Positions 25,166 through 35,200 of a stretch of 64,000 nt of DNA are shown piece after piece. The stretch is from positions 2,046,001 through 2,110,000 of the forward strand of contig JAWQEG010000004.1 of the NCBI GenBank assembly GCA_033782935.1. The letters are read 5' to 3'. This stretch comes from Petrolisthes cinctipes. Taxonomy: Eukaryota > Arthropoda > Malacostraca > Decapoda > Porcellanidae. How positions within the stretch are numbered: position 1 is the stretch's first letter; the number at the start of each line of letters is the position of its first letter. The position numbers were made by a program, and so were the translations under genes. The notes below the pieces were generated by a model that had not been told where the DNA came from, ran no database searches, and worked only from the letters and a program-made list of their open reading frames with translations.

Positions 25166-26279
25166 ATGCTAAAAATCGATCTTTTAGGTGCCAAAGTCGA
25201 TATCTCAAATTCAGGCCCAAAACACCCGATAATTCGATATTTTGGGGTCCCAGAAGTGAACTGTACATGCCTACTCCTAGTTAGAATGTTTTCAAGATAC
25301 AGACCCAAAACATGCTCAAAATCGATATTTTAGGTGTCCAAAAGTCGATATGTGCATGCATCTTCAGTACCTGTTTATATCTCAAATTCAGGCTCAAAAC
25401 ACCCGAAAATTCGGTATTATTGGGTCCTAGAAGCGATCTGTAGTTAGAATGTTTTCAAGATACAGGCCCAAAACATGCTAAAAATCGATCTTTTAGTTGC
25501 CCAAAAGTCGATAAGTGCATGCATCTTCTGTACCCGTTTATATCTCAAATTCAGGCTCAAAACACCCCAAAATTCGATATTTTGGGGTCCCAAAAGTGAT
25601 CTGTTCATGCCTACTTAGTGATAGAATATTTTCAAAATATAGGCCCAAAATTTCCTAAAAATCAATATTTTAGGTGCCCAAAGTCGATATCTCAAATTCA
25701 GGCTCAAAACTCCCGAATATTCGATATTTTGAGGTCCCAGAAGCGATATGTACATGCCTACTCCGTTTTAGAGTATTTTAAAAATACCGGCCCAAAACTT
25801 GCTGAAAATCGATATTTTAGGTGCCCAAAGTCAATATGTGCATGCATTTTCTGTACCCGTTTATATCTCAAATTCAGGCTCAAAACACCCGAAAATTCGA
25901 TATTTTGGAGTCCCAGAAGCGATCTGTTCATGCCTTCTCAGATACAGGCCCAAAACTTGCTGAAAATCGATATTTTCGGTGCCCAAAGTCAATATGTGTA
26001 TGCATCTTCTACACCCGTTTATATCCGAAAATCAACCTCAAAACACACGAAAATTCGATATTTTTGGGTCCCAGAAGCGATCTGTACATGCCTACTCAGT
26101 TCTAGAAGATTTTCAAAGTATTGGCCCAAAACATGCTAAAAATCGATATTTTAGGTGCCCACAGTCGATATCTCAAATTCAGGCCCAAAACACCCGAAAA
26201 TTTGATATTTTGGGTTCCCAGAAGCGATCTGTACATGCCTACTGCGTGTTAGAGTATTTTCAAAATACAGGCCCAAAAC
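25166..26279 (+). repeat. 1771-bp higher-order repeat, copy 3, shortened by four monomers
   Basis: Follows copy 2 through unit lengths 146, 163, 177, 147 and 158. Its sixth unit then starts as unit 6 and ends as unit 10: AGTTCTAGAAGATTTTCAAA joins the two. The final 147-bp unit follows. The length is 1114 bp, exactly 657 bp (units 146+159+176+176) less than a full copy. The joined unit keeps the 176-bp length, so the event was an in-register homologous exchange or deletion between two units of the same repeat. Confidence 0.93.
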
Positions 26280-28452
26280 ATGCTGAAAATCGATATTTTA
26301 GGTGACCAAAAGTCGATATGTGCATGCATCTTCTGTACCCGTTTATATCTCAAATTCAGGCTCAAAACACCCGAAAATTCGATATTTTGGGGTCCCAGAA
26401 GCGATCTGTACATGCCTACTCCGTGTTAGAGTTTTTTGAAAATATAGGCCTAAAACATGCTGAAAATCGATATTTTAGGTGCCCAAGGTCAATATGTGCA
26501 TGCATTTTCTGTACTCGTTTATATCTCAAATTCAGGCTCAAAACATCCGAAAATTCGATTTTTTTTGGGTCCCAGAAGCCATCTGTACTTGCCTACTCCG
26601 TGTTAGAGTATTTTTAAAATACAGGCCCAAAACATGCTGAAAATCGATATTTTAGGTGACCAAAGTCAATATGTGTATGCATCTTCTGCACCCGTTTATA
26701 TCCCAAATTCAGCCTCAAAACACCCGAAAATTCGATATTTTTTGGTCCCAGAAGCGATCTGTACATGCCTACTCAGTGCTAGAATGTTTTTAAAACATAG
26801 TCTCAAAACATGCTAAAAATCGATATTTAAAGTTTTCAAAGTCGATATGTGTATGCATCTTCTGTACCCGTTTATATCTTAAATTCAGGCTCAAAACACC
26901 CGAAAATTAGATATTTTGGGGTCCCAGAAGTGATCTGTACATGCCTACTTAGTGCTAGAATATTTTCAAAATATAGGCCCAAAACATACTAAAAATCGAT
27001 CTTTTAGGTGCCCTAAGTCGATATCTCAAATTCAGGCCCAAAACACCCGAAAATTCGATATTTTGGGGTCCCATAAGTGAACTGTACATGCTTACTCCTA
27101 GTTAGAATGTTTTCATGATACAGACCCAAAATATGCTCAAAATTGATATTTTAGGTGCCCAAAAGTCGATATGTGCATGCATCTTCAGTACCTGTTTATA
27201 TCTCAAATTCAGGCTCAAAACACCCGAAAATTCGGTATTATTGGGTCCTAGAAGCAATCTGTAGTTAGAATGTTTTCAAGATACAGACCCAAAACATGCT
27301 CAAAATCGATATTTTAGGTGCCTAAAAGTCGATATGTGCATGCATCTTCTGCACTCGTTTATATCTCAAATTCAACCTCAAAATACCCGAAAATTCGATA
27401 TTTTTGGGTCCCAGAAGCGATCTGTACATGCCTAATCAGTGCTAGAATGTTTTCAAAAAAATAGGCTCAAAACATGCTATAAAGAGATATTTTAAGTGTC
27501 CAAAGTCGATATGTGCATGCATCTTCTGTGCCCGTCTATATCTCAAATTCAGGCTCAAAACACCCGAAAATTCGGTATTTATGGGTTTTAGAAGCGATCT
27601 GTACATGCCTACTCTTAGTTATAATGTTTTAAAGATACACACCCAAAACATGCTCAAAATCGATATTTTTGGTGCCCAAAAGTCGATATGTGCATGCATC
27701 TTCAGTACCTGTTTATATCTCAAATTCAGGCTCAAAATACCCGAAAATTCGATATTTTGGGGTCCCAGAAGCGATCTGTACATGCCTTCTCCGTGTTAGA
27801 GTATTTTCAAAATACAGGCCCAATACATGCTGATAATCGATATTTTAGGTGCCCAACTCAATATGTGCATGCATTTTCTGTACCCGTTTATATCTCAATA
27901 TCAGGCTCAAAACACCCGAAAATTCGATATTTTGGGATCCCAGAAGCAATCTGTACATGCCTACTCAGTGCTAGAAATTTTTCAAAATATAGGCCCAAAA
28001 CATGCTAAAAATCGATATTTTAGGTGCCCAAAGTCGATATCTGAAATTCAGGCCCAAAACAACCGAAAATTCGATATTTTGGGGTCCCAGAAGCGATCTG
28101 TACATGCCTACTCTGTGTTAGAGTATTTTCAAAATACAGGCCCAAAACATGCTGAAAATCGATATTTTAGGTGCCCAACCCAATATGTGCATGCATCTTC
28201 TGTACCCGTTTATATCTCAAATTCAGGATCAAAACACCCGAAAATTCGGTATTTGTGGGACCTAGAAGCGATCTGTACATGCCTACTCCTAGTTAGAATG
28301 TTTTCAAGATACAAACCCAAAACATCCTCAAAATCAATATTTTAGTTGCCCAAAAGTCGATATGTGCATGTATCTTCTGTACTCGTTTATATCTCAAATT
28401 CAGGCTCAAAACACCCGAAAATTCGATATTTTGGGGTCCGAGAAGCGATATG

Positions 28453-28454
28453 TA
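28453..28454 (+). repeat. Target-site duplication, left copy (TA, within TGTACA)
   Basis: The satellite reads GATCTGTACATGCC in other units; here it reads GATATGTA and then enters the element. The matching TA is at 29390-29391. Because the target TGTACA is itself a palindrome present on both sides, a 2-bp (TA), 4-bp (GTAC) or 6-bp (TGTACA) duplication fits equally well. Only the assignment of terminal bases to the element changes. Confidence 0.8.
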
Positions 28455-28480
28455 CACTCTCCCAAAAAAGTATCGGCATT
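28455..28480 (+). repeat. Left terminal inverted repeat (26 bp)
   Basis: Starts CACTCTCCCAAAAAAGTATC and is perfectly complementary, in reverse, to 29364-29389. The match stops sharply: AAAACG follows on the left, whereas the right end has GCTAGC when read inward. Perfect identity between the two ends suggests the insertion is not very old. Confidence 0.95.
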
Positions 28481-28751
28481 AAAACGAATGAACGAAAACG
28501 ACAATAAACGTAGCATTATGGTACATTGCTTTGAAACCTTATAGATAGTGGTATTCCTGCCGATCAGTTGCCAATTATACATATTCGTATTGCTTCATGA
28601 GTCAGAGAAACTATAGTAGATGCAAATCGAAACATATTCGCATTTCTTCACCCATTAGAGAAATTTCAAATATTATCGTAAGATTTGTCCCTTTCTAATG
28701 CTGAAAATTCAGCTAATCCACACCGTAGTTGCCGAATGGTATATAACGTTA
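28481..28751. other. Element interior, left part: no gene seen
   Basis: Unique AT-rich sequence between the left terminus and the T-rich tract. Apart from the 12-bp subterminal site I see no recognisable gene, RNA gene or repeat. Two similar phrases, ACATATTCGTATTGCTTCA (about 28578) and ACATATTCGCATTTCTTCA (about 28632), form a short imperfect direct repeat about 54 bp apart. Confidence 0.6.
28549..28560 (+). repeat. Subterminal inverted repeat, left copy (12 bp)
   Basis: TGGTATTCCTGC, exactly inverted at 29294-29305. It sits at a similar distance from its own end (94 bp against 84 bp). Paired subterminal sites are common as transposase-binding sites in Tc1/mariner and CACTA families; that role here is inference. 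Confidence 0.65.
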
Positions 28752-28796
28752 TCTTTCTTTTTATTTATTTTATTTTATTTTTACTTTTTTTATATA
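28752..28796 (+). other. T-rich tract inside the element
   Basis: About 45 bases made almost wholly of T with single A or C interruptions (TTTATTTATTTTATTTTATT and similar), ending in TATATA. It has no coding potential. It resembles low-complexity sequence that grows by slippage. It could also be read as an A-rich tail on the opposite strand, but no retroelement body is recognisable beside it. Confidence 0.7.
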
Positions 28797-28814
28797 CCTC
28801 TACCTCGGGACAGG

Positions 28815-28845
28815 AGGCCGTCAGTCGTGGCCTGAGATTGAGGCC
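28815..28845 (+). other. GC-richer segment with alternating AGGCC/GGCCT arms
   Basis: AGGCC at 28815, GGCCT at 28829 and AGGCC at 28841 can pair in two alternative small hairpins (loops of 9 and 7 bases). The surrounding 28805-28880 stretch is clearly richer in G+C than the rest of the element. I see no RNA polymerase III box and no tRNA fold, so I make no functional claim. Confidence 0.4.
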
Positions 28846-28880
28846 CAGAGATTATCGAGTGAAGCTTTGAGGTGTTGGTT

Positions 28881-29293
28881 GCTTCACATGTTTGTTTATA
28901 CACGTCACTTTCTGGAGAGGACAATGTCTGTTTGTGTTGCTTTACAAAACCTTATTTAGAAGTATGAGAAGAAAAAGCATAAGCCTACTTAATCCTACCC
29001 TATGCTATAACTGCATTATATTTAAGACAAAATACTACAGTTACAGCGAATCTACTCAAAGATTCCTTTTTGGTTAAAATCCGATTTGGTAACTTTATTC
29101 TCTGGGTTATCATTCTCATTATATTTAATAATTCAGTAAATTCCCCCTCCCCAAAAACCATCAATCATTAAAATTACATACCGTATATCGGTAAAAATGA
29201 AGTCACAACTCTTACTCCACAACTTGCCTAATGCATGAATTATGTATGCTAGAGGATTTCACGTTAGTACAGAAATGAGTCAACTCATTGCCA
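28881..29293. other. Element interior, right part: no gene seen
   Basis: Unique AT-rich sequence. An open frame at 28892-29077 (61 codons) has no recognisable domain and no support beyond being open. A C-rich run, ATTCCCCCTCCCCAAAAACC near 29141, is the only compositional oddity. Nothing else can be supported. Confidence 0.55.
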
Positions 29294-29305
29294 GCAGGAA
29301 TACCA
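29294..29305 (-). repeat. Subterminal inverted repeat, right copy (12 bp)
   Basis: GCAGGAATACCA, the exact reverse complement of 28549-28560. The flanking bases are not conserved, so the match is a discrete 12-bp block, not the tail of a longer terminal repeat. Confidence 0.65.
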
Positions 29306-29363
29306 ACCCCACAGTACAGTCATACATGTAGCTTCAATCTTTTCTCAGCATGATCTAGCTAGC

Positions 29364-29389
29364 AATGCCGATACTTTTTTGGGAGAGTG
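29364..29389 (-). repeat. Right terminal inverted repeat (26 bp)
   Basis: Begins AATGCCGATACTTTTTTGGG on the given strand and ends GAGAGTG directly before the TA at 29390. It is an exact inverted match to the left end over all 26 bases. Just inside it lies CTAGCTAG, a small palindrome with no left-end counterpart. Confidence 0.95.
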
Positions 29390-29391
29390 TA
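29390..29391 (+). repeat. Target-site duplication, right copy (TA, within TGTACA)
   Basis: The satellite resumes as TACATGCCCACTCAGTGC, in register with the sequence that stops at 28454. See the left copy for the 2/4/6-bp ambiguity. Confidence 0.8.
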
Positions 29392-32200
29392 CATGCCCAC
29401 TCAGTGCTAGAATATTTTTAAAATATAGGCCCAAAACATGCTAAAAATCGATATTTTAGGTGCCCAAAGTCGATATCTTAAATGTAGGCCCAAAACACCC
29501 GAAAATTCGATATTTTGGGGTCCCAGAAGCGAACTGTACATGCCTACTCCGTGTTAGAGTATTTTCAAAATATAGGCCCAAAACATGCTAAAAATCAATC
29601 TTTTAGGTGCCCAAAGTCGATATGTCAAATTCAGGCACAAAACACCCGAAAATTCGATATTTTGGGGTCCCAGAAGTGAACTGTACTTGCCTACTCCTAG
29701 TTAGAATGTTTTCAAGATACAGACCCAAAACATGCTCAAAATCGATATTTTAGGTGCCCAAAAGTCGATATGTGCATGCATCTTCAGTACCTGTTTATAT
29801 GTCAAATTCAGGCTCAAAACACCCGAAAATTCGGTATTATTGGGTCCTAGAAGCGATCTGTAGTTAGAATGTTTTCAAGATACAGACCCAAAACATGCTC
29901 AAAATTGATATTTTAGGTGCCCAAAAGTCGATATGTGCATGCATCTTTTGTACCCGTTTATATCTCAAATTCAGGCTCAAAACACCCGAAAATTCGATAT
30001 TTTAGGTTCCCAGAAGTGATCTGTACATGCCTACTCAGTGCTAGAATATTTTCAAAATATAGGCCCAAAACATGCTAAAAATCGATATTTTAGGTGCCCA
30101 AAGTCGATATCTCAAATTCAGGCCCAAAACAGCCGAAAATTCGATATTTTGGGGTCCCAGAAGCGATCTGTACATGCCTACTCCGTGTTACAATACTTTC
30201 AATATACAGGCCCAAAACATACTGAAAATCGATCTTTTAGGTGCCCAAAAGTCGATATGTGGATGCATCTTCTGTACCCGATTATATCTCAAATTCAGGC
30301 TCAAAACACTCGAAAATTCGATATTTTGGGGTCCCAAAAGTGATCTGTACACGCCTATTTAGTGCTAGAATATTTTCAAAATACAGGCCCATAACATGCT
30401 AAAAATCGATATTTTAGGTGCCCAAAGTCGATATCTCAAATTCAGGCCCAAAACACCTAAAAATTCGATATTTTGGGGTCCCAAAAGCGAACTGTACATG
30501 CCTACTCCGTGTTAGAGTATTTTCAAAGTACAGGCCCAAAACATACTGAAAATCGATCTTTTAGTAGCCCAAAAGTCGATATGTGCATGCATCTTCTGCA
30601 CTCGTTTATATCTCAAATTCAACCTCAAAAAAACCGAAAATTCGATATTTTTGGGTCCCAGAAGCGATCTGTACATGCCTACTCAGTTCTAGAATGTTTT
30701 CAAAATATTGGCTCAAAACATGCTAAAAATCGATATTTTAAGTATCCAAAGTCGATATGTGCATGCTTCTTCAGTACCTGTTTATATCTCAAATTCAGGC
30801 TCAAAACACCAGAAAATTCGATATTTTGGGGTCCCAGAAGCGATATGTACATGCCTACTCCGTGTTAGAGTATTTTAAAAATACAGGCCCAAAACATGCT
30901 AAAAATCGATATTTTAGGTGCCCAAAGTCAATATGTGCATGCATTTTCTGTACCCGTTTATATCTCAAATTCAGGCCCAAAACACCCGAGAATTCGATAT
31001 TTTGGGGTCCCAGAAATGAACTGTACATGCCTACTCCATGTTAGAGTATTTTCAAAATACAGGCCCAAAACATACTGAAAATCGATGTTTTAGGTGCCCA
31101 AAAGTCGATATGTGCATGCATATTCTGTACCCGTTTATATCTCAAATTCAGGCTCCAAACACCCGAAAATTCGATATTTTGGGGTCCCAGAAGCGATCTG
31201 TACATGCCTACTCAGTGCTAGAATATTTTCAAAATATAGGCCCAAAATATGCTAAAAATCGATATTTTAAGTGCCAATAGTCGATATCTCAAATTCAGGC
31301 CCAAACACCCGAAATTTCGATATTTTGGGGTCCCAGAAGCTATCTGTACATGCCTACTCCGTGTTAGAGTATTTTCAAAATACTGGCTCAAAACATGCTA
31401 AAAATCGATATTTTAAGTGTCCAAAGTCGATATGTGCATGCATCTTCTGTACCCGTTTAAATATCAAATTCAGACTCCAAACACCCGAAAATTCGATATT
31501 TTGGGGTCCCAGAAGCGATCTGTACATGCCTACTCAGATACAGGCCCAAAACATGCTGAAAATCGATATTTTAGGTGACCAAAGTCAATATGTGTATGCA
31601 TCTTCTGCTCCCGTTTATATCCCAAATTCAACCTCATAACACCCGAAAATTCGATATTTTTGTGTAACAGAAGCGATCTGTACATGCCTACTCAGTGCAA
31701 GAATGTTTTCAAAATATAGTCTCAAAACATGCTAAAAATCGATATTTTAAGTGTCCAAAGTCGATATGTGCATGCATCTTCTGTACCCGTTTATATCTCA
31801 AATTCAGGCTCAAAACACCCAAAAATTCAATATTTTGGGGTCCCAGAAGTGATCTGTACATGCCTACTTAGTGCTAGAATATTTTCAAAATATAGTCCCA
31901 AAACATGCTAAAAATCGATATTTTAGGTGCCCAAAGTCGATTTCTCAAATTCAGTCCCAAAACACCCGAAAATTCGATATTTTGGAGTCCCAGAAGCGAA
32001 CTGTACATGCCTACTCATTGCTAGAATGTTTTCAAAATATAGGCTCAAAACATTAAAAAAATCGATATTTTTAATGTCAAAAGTCGATATGTGCATGCAT
32101 CTTCTGTACCCGTTTATATCTTAAATTAAGGCTCAAAACACCCGAAAATTCGGTATTTTTGGGTCCTAGAAGCGATCTGTACATGCCAACTCCTACTTAG
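29392..32200 (+). repeat. Array segment, diverged mosaic without a clear long-range copy
   Basis: Mixed full, 147-, 158- and 163-bp units in the standard orientation. It includes the outlying 163-bp variant near 29868, related to the one in the 1771-bp repeat, so this segment or its ancestor was once continuous with that block. The last part (about 31650-31950) matches about 35236-35536 at an offset of 3586. Confidence 0.7.
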
Positions 32201-35200
32201 AATGTTTTCAAGATAAAAACCCAAAACATGCTCAAAATCGATCTTTTAGGTGCCCAAAAGTCGATATGTGCATGCATCTTCAGTACCTGTTTATATCTCA
32301 AATTCAGGCTCAAAACACCCGAAAACTCAATATTTTTGGGTCCCAGAAGCAATCTGTACATGCCTACTCAGATACAGGCTTAAAACATGCTGAAAATCCA
32401 TATTTTAAGTGCCCAAAGTCAATATGTGTATGCATCTTCTGCACCCGTTTATATCCCAAATTCAACCTCAAAACACCCGAAAAATCGATATTTTTAGGTC
32501 CCTGAAGCGATCTGTATATGCCTACTCAGTGCTAAAATGTTTTCAAATTATTGGCTCAAAACATGTTAAAAATCGATATTTTAGGTGTCCAAAGTCGATA
32601 TGTGCATGCATCTTCTGTACCCGTTTATATCTCAAATTCAAGCTCAAAACACCCGAAAATTCGATATTTTTGGGTCGTAGAAGCGATCTGTACATGCATA
32701 CTCCTAGTTAGAATGTTTTCAAGATACAAACCCAAAACATCCTCAAAATCGATATTTTAGGTGCCCAAAAGTCGATATATGCATGCATCTTCTGTACCCG
32801 TTTATATCTCAAATTCAGGCTCAAAATACCCGAAAATTCGATATTTTGGGGTTCCAGAAGCGATCTGTACATGCTTACTCAGTGTTAGAGTATTTTCAAA
32901 ATACAGGCCCAAAACATGCTGAAAATCGATATTTTAGGTGACCAAAGTCAATATGTGTATGAATCTTCTGCACCCGTTTATATCCCAAATTCAACCTCAA
33001 AACACCCGAAAATTCGATATTTTTGGGTCCCAGAAGCGATCTGCACATGCCTACTCAGTGCTAGAATGTTTTCAAAATATAGGCTCAAAACATGCTAAAA
33101 ATCGATATTTTAAGTGTCCAAAGTCGATATGTGCATTCATCTTCTGTATCCGTTTATATCTCAAATTCAGGCTCAAAACACCCGAAATTTTGATATTTTT
33201 GGGTCGTAGAAGTGATCTGTACATGCATACTCCTAGTTAGAATGTTTTCAAGATGCAAACCCAAAACATCCTCAAAATCGATATTTTAGGTGCCCAAAAG
33301 TCAATATATGCATTCATCTTCTGTATCCGTTTATATCTTAAATTCAGGCTCAAAATACCCGAAAAATCGAAATTTTGGGTGCCCAGAAGCGATCTGTACA
33401 TGCCTACTCAGTGTTAGTGTATTTTCAAAATACAGGCCCAAAACATGCTTAAAATCGATATTTTAGGTGACCAAAGTCAATATGTGTATGAATCTTCTGC
33501 ACCCGTTTATATCCCAAATTCAACCTCAAAACACCCGAAAATTCGATATTTTGGGGTCCCAGAAGCGATCTGCACATGCCTACTCAGTGCTAGAATTTTT
33601 TCAAAATATAGGCTCAAAAAATATTATAAAATCGATATTTTAAGTGTCCAAAGTCGAAATGTGCATGCATCTTCTGTACCCGTTTATATCTTAAATTCAG
33701 GCTGAAAACATCCGAAAATTCGATATTTTGGTGTCGCAGAAGTTATCTGTACATGCCTACTTAGTGCTAGAATATTTTCAAAATATAGGCCCAAAACATG
33801 CTAAAATTCGATATTTTAGGTGCCCAAAGTCGATATCTCAAATTCAGGCCCAAAACACCCGAAAAATAGATATTTTGGGGTCCCAGAAGCGAACTGTACA
33901 TGCCTACTCCGTGTTAGAGTATTTTCAAAATACAGGCCCAAAACATACTGAAAATCGATCTTTTTGGCGCCCAAAAATCGATATGTGCATGCATCTTCTG
34001 TACCCGTTTATATCTCAAATTCAGGCCCAAAACACCCGAAAATTCGATATTTTGGGGTCCCAGAAGCGAACTGTACATGCCTACTCCGTGTTAGAGTATT
34101 TTCAAAATACAGGCCTAAAACATACTGAAAATCAATCTTTTAGGTGCCCAAAAGTCAATATGTGCATGCATCTTCTGTACCCGTTTATATCTCAAATTCA
34201 GGCTCCAAACACCCGAAAATTCGATATTTTGGGGTCCCAGAAGCGATCTGTACATGCCTACTCAGATACAGGCCGAAAACATGCTGAAAATCTATATTTT
34301 AGGTGCCCAAAGTCAATATGTGTATGCAACTTCTGCACGCACCCGTTTATATCCCAAATTCAACCTCAAAACACCCGAAAATTCGATATTTTTAGGTCCC
34401 TGAAGCGATCTGTATATGCCTACTTAGTGCTAGAATTTTTTCAAAATATAGGCTCAAAACATGCTAAAAATCGATATTTTAGGTGTCCAAAGTCGATATG
34501 TGCATTCATCTTCTGTACCCGTTTATATCTTAAATTCAGGCTCAAAACACCCGATAATTCAGTATTTTTTGGGTCCTAGAAGCAATCTGTACATGCCTAC
34601 TCCTAATTAGAATGTTTTCAAGATACAGACCCAAAACATGCTCAAAATCGATATTTTAGGTGCCCAAAAGTCGATATGTGCATGCATATTCAGTACCTGT
34701 TTATATCTCAAATTCAGGCTCAAAACACCCGAAAATTCGATATTTTGGGGTCCCTGATGTGATCTGTACATGCCTACTTAGTGCAAGAATATTTTCAAAA
34801 TATAGGCCCAAAACATGCTAAAAATCGATATTTTAGGTGCCCAAAGTCGATATCTCATATTCATGCTCAAAACGCCCGAAAATTCGATATTTTGGGGTCC
34901 TAGAAGCGAACTGTACATGCCTACTCCGTGTTAGAGTATTTTCAAAGTACAGGCCCAAAACATACTAAAAATCGATCTTTTAGGTGCCCAAAAGTCGATA
35001 TGTGCATGCATCTTCTGTTCCCGTTTATATATCAAATGCAGGCTCCAAACACCCGAAAATTCGATATTTTGGGGTCCCTGAAGCGATCTGTACATGCCTA
35101 CTCCGTATTAGAGTATTTTCAAAATACAGGCCCATAACATGCTGTAAATCGATATTTTAGATAACCAAAGTCAATATGTGTATGCATCTTCTGCTCCCGT

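Larger units (their letters stand above)
1..28454 (+). repeat. Satellite array, left arm (176-bp family)
   Basis: Continuous head-to-tail tandem repeats with no unrelated sequence. Full-length units are 176-177 bp, for example successive ATGCTA/ATACTG landmarks at 175 and 351. Each unit reads, in order: an AAAATCGATATTTTAGGTG block, TATGTGCATGCATCTTCTG, CCCGTTTATATCTCAAATTC, AACACCCGAAAATTCGATAT, GGGGTCCCAGAAGCGATCTG, TACATGCCTACTC and a TATTTTCAAAATA dyad. Shorter classes (about 147, 158 and 163 bp) are interspersed. Monomers differ by scattered substitutions and fall into recognisable types, such as those with AAGTGTCCAAAGTCGATATG or GTCAATATGTGTATGC. Types recur in blocks, which shows multi-monomer duplication. 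No gene is supported anywhere in this arm. The chromosomal role (centromeric or other heterochromatin) is inference from class only. Confidence 0.97.
28455..29389. mobile_element. Non-autonomous DNA transposon with 26-bp terminal inverted repeats
   Basis: This 935-bp sequence is unrelated to the satellite and is bounded by perfect 26-bp inverted repeats (28455-28480 and 29364-29389) that begin CACTCTCCCAAAAAAG. It interrupts one monomer cleanly: removing it with one TA copy restores a 177-bp unit. A further 12-bp inverted pair (TGGTATTCCTGC) lies 94 bp inside the left end and 84 bp inside the right end. I find no transposase: the longest open frames are about 61 codons, start in unrelated sequence and show no DDE-type motif I recognise. 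Size, perfect ends and lack of coding capacity fit a MITE-like or internally deleted element that moves with a transposase supplied elsewhere. A TA target would suit the Tc1/mariner superfamily; ends starting CACT with a 2-bp duplication would also suit a CACTA/EnSpm relative. I cannot decide between them. Confidence 0.9.

Noticed and set aside
1..28454. CRISPR-like regular repeats
   Set aside because: The repeats are directly adjacent with no unique spacers. The unit is 176 bp, not about 30 bp, and no cas gene is present.
28685..28870. A 61-codon open frame with a hydrophobic run inside the element
   Set aside because: The hydrophobic run is only the translation of the T-rich tract; no domain, no conserved context.
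28801..28880. tRNA-derived or SINE-like segment in the GC-richer part of the element
   Set aside because: No A box or B box (GGTTCGAATCC-like) sequence and no tRNA fold; the element ends are inverted repeats, not a poly(A) tail.
28892..29077. A 61-codon open frame as a possible transposase remnant
   Set aside because: No DDE/DDD spacing, helix-turn-helix or zinc-binding pattern recognised; too short to judge and more likely chance.
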